From Verrucomicrobiota bacterium (GTDB lineage: Bacteria; Verrucomicrobiota; Verrucomicrobiia; Methylacidiphilales; JBCCWR01), in the NCBI GenBank assembly GCA_039192515.1, contig JBCCXA010000015.1, positions 20,876-84,875 on the forward strand: a stretch of 64,000 nucleotides of DNA, given 5' to 3'. The position numbers and the translations under genes were made by a program. Under the pieces are notes generated by a model. That model did not search any database. It was given only the letters and a program-made list of their open reading frames with translations, and was not told where the DNA came from. Positions 59,114 to 64,000 of this stretch are shown here, one piece after another; positions within the stretch are counted from its first letter, which is position 1, and the number at the start of each line of letters is the position of its first letter.

Positions 59114-60085
59114 TCATGGGATAATAATACCGGATGATTCTGTTTGAATGATTTGCGTAATGGAAGCTGTTCCGGCCTCAATTGTAACGACTAGGATACT
59201 TAATTCTACACTAGGTGTTAGGCAAAAAAATGAAACAGCACCATTCGCATCTGTTTCAAGTGACAGACTATTAGTTAAGCCGGCCCCTCTATTAGTTTCT
59301 GAAATCGAATTTCCCACCGTGGTAATACTCACGGGTGCATCACTTAGTTGTTCACCGGCACTGGTAGTAATAGTAAAATTTAAGAAGACAAAGCTATTTA
59401 ATGATTGATCCACCAAAGGGTTAGGTCGGCTTCCCGCAATTGTTGGTTGTTCCCCGTTATAGTAATCCGTAGGATCTGTATGATTAGTAATCTCGGATCC
59501 ATCATCTACGCCATCATTATCCGTATCACGATCATTAGGCTTTGTTGGTAGACCATAGAGCAGTTTGATCCCAATCAACTCTTCCCATAGATCTAATCCG
59601 TCACTATCATTATCAGGAGATCCTCCCAATCCTATCACTGACCAGAACCTCCTCATTTCAAGATCAATATCTTGTGAGGGTATAAGAGAAACCGTGGTAC
59701 CAGAACCGCGGGCTATCAGCGGGGGAGACTCACTTACCCAGCTATCAATTGCCAGATCAAGGGAATATAAAATTTCATACTCGATAGCCTGCTCTGTATC
59801 AATGTCTAAAACGAAACGCGGTCCCGTCGTGTCAGTCTCCAGTCTAATACCAAACCACCCCTCACCAGGACTATCTGGATCACCCGGATCTGTTCCGAGC
59901 AAGGCTTCCTCTTCAAACAAATAACCATCATTGTCTAAATCAGATCCTACAGCATGTCCTGGGTAAATCTTTTCATAGATATCGCTCACTCCATTGAGGG
60001 GCGATGTATCAATCGAGTAAAGCTTGGAGCAAACAAATGCCATAGCAACCCATAGAGCGAAAAATCTAAACTTAATAAGATGCAT
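59114..60085 (-). CDS. Secreted protein with TSP3-like calcium-binding repeats
   Basis: A signal peptide (about 1-25) is followed by Asp-rich loops typical of thrombospondin type 3 or EF-hand-like repeats: SDLDNDGYLFEEEALLGTDP near 48-67, DNDSDGLDLWEE near 158-169 and DRDTDNDGVDDGSE near 187-200. The C-terminal part (about 220-323) looks like a beta-sandwich (Big/Ig-like) domain. Such proteins are frequent in Verrucomicrobiota and act outside the cell, perhaps in adhesion. The function is unknown. Confidence 0.7.
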   Translation of the reverse strand: MHLIKFRFFALWVAMAFVCSKLYSIDTSPLNGVSDIYEKIYPGHAVGSDLDNDGYLFEEEALLGTDPGDPDSPGEGWFGIRLETDTTGPRFVLDIDTEQAIEYEILYSLDLAIDSWVSESPPLIARGSGTTVSLIPSQDIDLEMRRFWSVIGLGGSPDNDSDGLDLWEELIGIKLLYGLPTKPNDRDTDNDGVDDGSEITNHTDPTDYYNGEQPTIAGSRPNPLVDQSLNSFVFLNFTITTSAGEQLSDAPVSITTVGNSISETNRGAGLTNSLSLETDANGAVSFFCLTPSVELSILVVTIEAGTASITQIIQTESSGIIIP

Positions 60086-60484
60086 AACTTCCCTTTAAAC
60101 TAGAAATAGAATAAGATCTTTATTCATTTTATTGAATACAATAAACATCAATCATGATGAATTCTATAAATTGATACAACCAAAATTAGAAGATGTCATC
60201 TCCGAAGAAACCCGCCTGCAGAAGCTTCAGTTTTGAGAAGGAGTGCGGAAGAAAAAGGGACTTTTCAGTCTAAGTAAAAAAGCCAAAGAGATAGGGTTCG
60301 ACATTAACCATAAGGAGCGATACTTAAAGAGATGTTATCAACCTCTAGTCTGTCATAGACTCCTGGATCGGGGGATAAAGCGAGGTTTGTTACCTATGCA
60401 ACTGTTGATAATCAAGGGCTTACGACTAAATTTTTGCAAAAATTCCTACTTTCCTAAGCTCCCAAGTCGACGTAAATTATAATC
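60086..60484. other. Gene-free stretch upstream of the toxin-antitoxin pair
   Basis: An AT-rich stretch at 60110-60185 is followed by a 20-codon open tail (QPKLEDVISEE ... LQF-stop) and a 79-codon frame (60243-60482) rich in Lys and Arg. Neither looks like a real protein. The promoter of the antitoxin gene probably lies here. Confidence 0.35.
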
Positions 60485-60679
60485 ATGACTAAGCAAGTTT
60501 TTCAAAACGCTTTTCAAGATGTGATGTCTGAAGTTCAAGATGACTGTTCTGTCGATGAGTTTTTATATCGCATAGAAACTCGACTTGCTGTTGAGGAAGG
60601 TCTTGAACAAATCGACAATGGAGAAGTCATCTCCCTAGAAGACGTCAAGAAAGAATGGAATCTACCCCGCACGAAATAA
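60485..60679 (+). CDS. Antitoxin of a RelE/ParE-type toxin-antitoxin pair
   Basis: The 64-residue protein is acidic and helical (VMSEVQDDCSVDEFLYRIE, then EEGLEQIDNGEVISLEDVKK), a pattern common to antitoxins of RelBE/ParDE pairs. It overlaps the toxin gene by 25 bases. No N-terminal DNA-binding fold is obvious, so its exact class is open. The assignment rests on the size, charge and the adjacent toxin. Confidence 0.65.
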   Translation: MTKQVFQNAFQDVMSEVQDDCSVDEFLYRIETRLAVEEGLEQIDNGEVISLEDVKKEWNLPRTK

Positions 60680-61005
60680 TCTTATCGAAACGGGCTAAGC
60701 AAGATGTTGAAGACATTAGTCTTTATATCGAGCATCGAGACAGCCTCTATGCTGCTGAACAGTTCAAAGTCGACTTTGTTATCGAAGTAGAAAAGAACTT
60801 AAAGAATTTCCCTGAAGTCCATAAGCAATATGAAGCTATTCCCCAAGTCCACTATTTTGTCTTTAAAAAGAACTACCTCATATTCCATTCGACCAGAGGC
60901 AACAATGTCTATGTGATTACTGTTCGGCATGGGGCAAAGGATCAAAACAAAGGCTTCACTAAGTCTCTTGCTAGACTCAAGCGAGAAGCTTTGAGAAGTG
61001 GATAA
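60655..61005 (+). CDS. RelE/ParE-type toxin
   Basis: The 116-residue basic protein opens with ILSKRAKQDVEDISLYIE, a RelE/ParE superfamily start, and has HYFVFKKNYLIFHSTRGNNVYVITVRHGAKD, the typical strand-rich end. Such toxins cleave mRNA on ribosomes or poison gyrase. It overlaps its antitoxin by 25 bases. The Lys/Arg-rich tail (ARLKREALRSG) extends slightly beyond the usual length. It lies beside a recombinase remnant, in the accessory region. Confidence 0.78.
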   Translation: MESTPHEIILSKRAKQDVEDISLYIEHRDSLYAAEQFKVDFVIEVEKNLKNFPEVHKQYEAIPQVHYFVFKKNYLIFHSTRGNNVYVITVRHGAKDQNKGFTKSLARLKREALRSG

Positions 61006-61012
61006 AGTATCA

Positions 61013-61142
61013 CTACTGCCTCGGATGAAACTTCCTATGAGTTTCCTTTAAGTCAGTGATGGTGAGACGGAGATAAACTTCAGTGATGGTTAAGGCTCGG
61101 TGGCCGAGAAGTTCTTGAACATGTTTAGGACTTGCGTTGACA
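61013..61142 (-). pseudogene. C-terminal remnant of a tyrosine recombinase
   Basis: The minus-strand frame encodes SPKHVQELLGHRALTITEVY, then LRLTITDLKETHRKFHPRQ and a stop. This is the end of an XerC/D-like or phage-type tyrosine recombinase: LLGH with the catalytic His region and the VY with the nucleophile Tyr. The rest of the gene is gone; a TAA lies just upstream in frame. It marks past integration activity between the toxin-antitoxin pair and the RHS-linked genes. Confidence 0.75.
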
Positions 61143-61153
61143 CTGCAGCTAGC

Positions 61154-61513
61154 TTAGAAAATTTTTAACTTTTTCACAGTCTGTCCAAGGAGCTGGCCTA
61201 AGTTATATCCCTTTTGAAAATTTGGATGATTAATTCTAAAATGACTTGGCAATTCTCTATTAATTAAATGAACCGGATATCCAATGTTATATCGAGTAGG
61301 CCATTCGACATTCATTTGATCACATATTTTTCTGAGCACTGCACAAGCTTCTACAGGAAACATGGTATCTTCACATGGTAATGAAATCATAAACTGACTA
61401 AGCAGCTTTAACTTGGGACTCCTTCTTAACCTCAGATGATATCCCTCCTTAGAGAAAGTCTTATACAAAGCCTCTAAGTTCTCTCGACCCACATCGGTGA
61501 CTCGGATGTTCAT
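61154..61513 (-). CDS. Unrecognised 119-residue protein
   Basis: The protein starts MNIRVTDVGRENLEALYKTF and has LRLRRSPKLKLLSQFMISLP and a PVEACAVLRKICDQM segment; no domain is recognised. It is soluble. It is the last in the minus-strand run that begins with the RHS gene and lies 12 bases from the recombinase remnant. Its role may be accessory to the RHS locus (guess). Confidence 0.5.
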   Translation of the reverse strand: MNIRVTDVGRENLEALYKTFSKEGYHLRLRRSPKLKLLSQFMISLPCEDTMFPVEACAVLRKICDQMNVEWPTRYNIGYPVHLINRELPSHFRINHPNFQKGYNLGQLLGQTVKKLKIF

Positions 61514-61588
61514 ACCGATGATTGGTGGCTTTGTTTTAAGTATTTTTTTATAACATGGAATAATGACGTGCGACTTATTAATCTCTAC

Positions 61589-61690
61589 TTATGCAAACTC
61601 TTTATTAGGCAGAACTTGAGCTATGTATCGCAAATGTTCCTGTAAATCTTCTAGCCCTAAATCCTGAAACAATACAGGAAAATACCTCAT
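61589..61690 (-). CDS. Possible 33-residue peptide gene
   Basis: The frame starts MRYFPVLFQDLGLEDLQEHL one base after the stop of the preceding gene and ends with ...VLPNKEFA. The composition is protein-like and the spacing is tight. It could also be the N-terminal stub of a deleted gene. No function is suggested. Confidence 0.3.
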   Translation of the reverse strand: MRYFPVLFQDLGLEDLQEHLRYIAQVLPNKEFA

Positions 61691-61691
61691 T

Positions 61692-62051
61692 TTAGCCAAT
61701 ATCAAACCAATCAAAAACAGAACTCAAATCTATGTCAGGCCACTCAAGCCATGATAAATCAATATCTGGCAACTGAAATGTTCCATCAGCTAAAGCAAAT
61801 AAAGCCTCAGTTTTCATTTTTGTGTAATCGCAAACTTCACCGCTTGCTTCATGAATAGCAGCAAATGTAATTGGGTCGGTAAATATACAATACGCCCAAC
61901 ATATCCAATCGATGTCATAGGCGAGACGCTTACAACTAGTGTGTATTTGATCCTGTGTATAATATTTCTTCTTACCATGATGGGATACTAAATCTTTACC
62001 CACAGCACTGAGGAATTTTTTCTTATCATTAGGGGATATGCTACATGCCAT
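61692..62051 (-). CDS. Unrecognised small protein with acidic, Trp/Asp-rich tail
   Basis: The 119-residue protein has KDLVSHHGKKKYYTQDQIHT and DIDWICWAYCIFTDP in its first half and ends in a repeated PDIDLSWLEWPDIDLSSVFD tail. The tail looks duplicated. It loosely recalls a DUF family found in accessory regions, but the match is from memory. It follows the two-helix membrane gene by three bases, so both are probably co-translated. Confidence 0.55.
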   Translation of the reverse strand: MACSISPNDKKKFLSAVGKDLVSHHGKKKYYTQDQIHTSCKRLAYDIDWICWAYCIFTDPITFAAIHEASGEVCDYTKMKTEALFALADGTFQLPDIDLSWLEWPDIDLSSVFDWFDIG

Positions 62052-62054
62052 AGT

Positions 62055-62327
62055 CTAATATTCCTCATCCTTCTTTATTGAATGCAAGACACAGAAGTAA
62101 AGGCTAGTGCAGAAGACTCCGCAACCACCCAATAAGATTCCATAAAATATCTTTGAATTAGAAGTAATGACCTCGGTAGCCGAAGGCATATACTTGCCAC
62201 CAGCGTGAGAAATAGCGAATGGTTCTTGAATAGACACCATAGCAATGCCAGTTAATAGAAAAAATATACCTAAATATAACAATCCTATCGGGTTATTAGA
62301 CTTCTTCTTATTCACAGTCGATTTCAT
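62055..62327 (-). CDS. Small two-helix membrane protein
   Basis: The 90-residue protein has two transmembrane helices (about 14-33 and 60-84) and a short external loop (SHAGGKYMPSATEVI). There is no known family. It starts 73 bases after the small gene at 62401-62595 and stands in front of the 119-residue gene. A membrane-located immunity protein is one possibility, but it is speculative. Confidence 0.55.
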   Translation of the reverse strand: MKSTVNKKKSNNPIGLLYLGIFFLLTGIAMVSIQEPFAISHAGGKYMPSATEVITSNSKIFYGILLGGCGVFCTSLYFCVLHSIKKDEEY

Positions 62328-62359
62328 TGACTCTGATATAATAGGTTCTGCCTAGCCAG

Positions 62360-62398
62360 TCATCTATTATAAAAGCTCGTATGCTTTGTAATAGATGA
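62360..62398. repeat. Stem-loop between two small genes
   Basis: TCATCTATTA (62360-62369) pairs perfectly with TAATAGATGA (62389-62398). Inside it, AAAGC and GCTTT can pair further, with a TCGTAT loop. It starts right after the stop of the small gene at 62401. There is no U-tract, so its function (attenuation, processing or terminator) is open. Confidence 0.5.
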
Positions 62399-62400
62399 TT

Positions 62401-62595
62401 TCATTTAAAATCAGGATGCTTAGCCTTGGCCTCACGTTCCTTCTGTTCTTTAAGCGTCAGCTCCTTATGTTTCTCAAAAATTTCTTCAGCACTCATATCA
62501 GAATTAAGTGTGATAGAGACACACTGACCATCTTCACTTACTTCAACAATGTCACCTATAGCTTTTTCCCTGTCGAATAACTCATTTTGATCCAT
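62401..62595 (-). CDS. Small acidic protein, unrecognised
   Basis: The start at 62595 (MDQNELFDREKA) has an ideal AGGAGG five bases upstream, so the longer frame reaching 62664 is rejected. The 64-residue protein is acidic, with a helical end (AEEIFEKHKELTLKEQKERE). No family is recognised. It follows the ankyrin gene by about 300 bases on the same strand. Confidence 0.6.
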   Translation of the reverse strand: MDQNELFDREKAIGDIVEVSEDGQCVSITLNSDMSAEEIFEKHKELTLKEQKEREAKAKHPDFK

Positions 62596-62899
62596 GAGTT
62601 CCTCCTGTCCTTCCGAATAATCATTTCCTGACAAACCTTCTCGTATCCCTTGCCCATGATTCATTCGGTGCTACTTTGTGCGGCTCGTATGCTTTTTCTC
62701 TATTTTATGAAATCATTTCAGATCTGGTTCCTGAACCATCTCTCTACTCAAGTTCAAATCGTCATCCAACGCCATCCCAAAATCTCATCAACCCGAAGCC
62801 AGAAAATAGTTTCTTGCCGAAATCTGCTTCCATTACCAACGCGAAATAATTTTTCGGAGGCACAAGTAAGCAAACTGTCACTCTGTAATTGATTCAACA
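62596..62899. other. Gap between the ankyrin gene and the small gene
   Basis: No clear gene is present. A 13-base word, GCTCGTATGCTTT, occurs at 62683-62695 and again at 62375-62387, each followed by related AT-rich sequence containing TGA and ATTTCA. The gap may be residue of a duplicated small-gene cassette. Confidence 0.4.
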
Positions 62900-63256
62900 T
62901 TATTTTTTAAATACAGATTCCTTTATGCCAAAAATTTTAGATAAATCTAATGCATTATTCCCACAATCATTTGTGACCTCTAGGCTAGCTCCCATTGAAA
63001 CTAAAGCATCTATAGCATCCATACTTTGCTGTTCAATTGCCTCATGTAAAGGAGTATAACCTTCTTCACCTTTTACATCTAATTCCACTACATTAGCCAG
63101 TATCTTGATTGCTTTTGAATCATTCCAAATCGCAGCTATGTGCAGAGGTGTATTACCAAGAGCACTCTTAGAATTAGGAGAAATATCTTTTAATTCACCG
63201 AACTCAGGTAAAGCCTTAACTTTATTGAGAAACTCTTTAAGATAACTATCTATCAT
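62900..63256 (-). CDS. Ankyrin-repeat protein, candidate immunity protein
   Basis: The 118-residue protein contains ankyrin repeats: GNTPLHIAAIWNDSKAIKIL, EGYTPLHEAIEQQSMDAIDA and a final NDCGNNALDLSK. The start is the ATG at 63256, four bases inside the RHS gene end (ATGA), with GGGAGG in front. Immunity proteins of polymorphic toxins often directly follow the toxin gene, and ankyrin proteins are known among them. The pairing here is an inference. Confidence 0.75.
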   Translation of the reverse strand: MIDSYLKEFLNKVKALPEFGELKDISPNSKSALGNTPLHIAAIWNDSKAIKILANVVELDVKGEEGYTPLHEAIEQQSMDAIDALVSMGASLEVTNDCGNNALDLSKIFGIKESVFKK

Positions 63257-63915
63257 TTGCCTCCGGGAGGACAAACACAGTTCTCCTCTATCCATTTTAC
63301 TAGCTTGTTAGCAGCTTTCAAATAATTCTCAATTTCTCGCAAATGAGGTCCATCTAGCTGTCCAAACCATTTTTCAGCGTAAGACCTTCTCATGCTTGCA
63401 CAGTCTCTGTTCCTCTGCAATAACCATCTCGCAATGTCACATGGATCAGTTAAATTTGGGGGAGGCTGTTCAGTGCACCGTCTTTTATATGCTCTACGTT
63501 CATTTGCTTGTTCAGCCTTTCTATTGGCTTCATTTAGCATGTAAATGATTGCCCCAGTTGCTAAACCACCAACAATCGTCCCTCCTAAACCAACAGCAAT
63601 GGGTGCTGCGAATCTCCCATCTCTATCAAAGTAATTAATTGGATTACTAGCAACATATCCATAAAGCCCAGGGCCTTCCGGTAACATCTCCGCATTAGGT
63701 AAAGGATCTCTTGATATCCACCTTCCGGTCTTGGCGTCATAGGCTCTGTATTGAGCGAGGTGGAGGCCGGAGGGTTGATGGTAGTAATGACCGGTATACA
63801 GAAAATCACTATCGCTAAGGCTTCCGCTAAGCGCGGTTACATTTCCATAAGGATCGTAGTCGTATCTGGCTAAAACGGTTACGCCATCCTCAGCAATGAC
63901 TTCACGAATCGATCC
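63253..63915 (-). CDS. RHS core protein C-terminal part with unique tip (5' truncated)
   Basis: The frame is open from 63915 and encodes RHS repeats (YDYDPYGNVTALSG, YTGHYYHQPSGLHLAQYRAY) and the RHS core end signature YDAKTGRWISRDP...GLYGYVASNPINYF. After the core comes a hydrophobic stretch (about 26 residues) and a non-repetitive tip of about 95 residues with several Cys and DPCDIARWLLQRNRD. The tip looks like the toxin part of a polymorphic toxin, but its activity is unknown. The 5' end is lost where the sequence folds back at 63910. Confidence 0.8.
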   Translation of the reverse strand, partial: GSIREVIAEDGVTVLARYDYDPYGNVTALSGSLSDSDFLYTGHYYHQPSGLHLAQYRAYDAKTGRWISRDPLPNAEMLPEGPGLYGYVASNPINYFDRDGRFAAPIAVGLGGTIVGGLATGAIIYMLNEANRKAEQANERRAYKRRCTEQPPPNLTDPCDIARWLLQRNRDCASMRRSYAEKWFGQLDGPHLREIENYLKAANKLVKWIEENCVCPPGGK

Positions 63916-64000
63916 TTATGGAAATGTAACCGCGCTTAGCGGAAGCCTTAGCGATAGTGATTTTCTGTATACCGGTCATTACTACCATCAACCCTCCGGC
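63766..64000. repeat. Perfect 91-bp inverted repeat within RHS sequence
   Basis: Bases 63766-63856 and 63910-64000 are exact reverse complements over the 91 bases visible, with a 53-base spacer. Both arms encode the same RHS stretch (DPYGNVTALSGSLSDSDF ...) in opposite directions. The repeat reaches the window edge and may continue. The exact match and the abrupt strand switch at CGATCC suggest a fold-back artefact or a recent inversion or duplication. Confidence 0.9.

Noticed and set aside
60243..60482. 79-codon plus-strand frame upstream of the antitoxin
   Set aside because: The composition (long Lys/Arg and Leu runs) is not protein-like, there is no ribosome binding site, and it ends against the antitoxin start. 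More likely a promoter region.
62596..62664. Longer start of the small acidic gene
   Set aside because: The internal ATG at 62595 has a perfect AGGAGG site five bases upstream.

Overview
The window reads as bacterial chromosome, most likely from the Verrucomicrobiota/PVC lineage. That placement is inferred from a Tol-Pal envelope, GYF_2-type (DUF4339) small proteins, a Ca-binding TSP3-type secreted protein and a bL25-pth-bS6-ssb-bL9 cluster without rpsR. It is not proven by a marker gene. Most of the first 58 kb is ordinary, densely packed housekeeping sequence; the right end is accessory and partly decayed.

Layout. 1-12.9 kb: a DciA-like protein, a rhodanese, then an alpha-glucan/sugar block on the minus strand (two GH57 proteins, galT, glgA), RNase R and 6-phosphofructokinase. 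The two GH57 proteins, GalT and GlgA probably handle glycogen or maltodextrin and galactose entry, with PfkA below them in glycolysis. 12.9-17 kb: VanZ-like protein, LigA, a secreted LysM protein and a double GYF_2 protein. 17-23.7 kb: a chemoreceptor, then a decayed stretch with a GH26 mannanase remnant and an aquaporin pseudogene, then an ACT protein and a possible metal-related pair (His-rich beta-barrel, HPCKMC protein). 23.8-28.4 kb: rplY-pth-rpsF-ssb-rplI, tRNA-Met, a YhaM-like HD exonuclease and a LOG protein. 28.3-32.3 kb: a complete tolQ-tolR-tolA-tolB-pal set. 32.4-42 kb: an AsmA-like protein, a large secreted metallophosphatase/propeller protein, a DUF4410 lipoprotein, and a divergent dihydropteroate-synthase homologue paired with an SDR. 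42-58.8 kb: miaB, 5-formyl-THF cyclo-ligase, a cation/proton antiporter fused to a PTS EIIA domain, a ClC protein, an undecaprenyl-phosphate sugar transferase, rlmN, a YlbF-like protein, mutM, a MYG1-like protein, a lipase-like hydrolase and an MFS transporter.

59-64 kb is accessory: a TSP3 protein, a RelE/ParE-type toxin-antitoxin pair, the tail of a tyrosine recombinase, a run of small unrecognised genes, and an RHS core protein whose unique C-terminal tip overlaps an ankyrin-repeat gene by ATGA. That arrangement suggests a polymorphic toxin with its immunity gene. The window ends inside a perfect 91-bp inverted repeat made of RHS sequence, which may be an assembly or amplification fold-back.

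The least explained signal at larger scale is a dispersed repeat of about 140 bp. It has four fairly full copies (about 4.5, 23.0, 30.2 and 42.0 kb) and one partial copy (27.8 kb). One copy lies in frame upstream of the tolB signal peptide.
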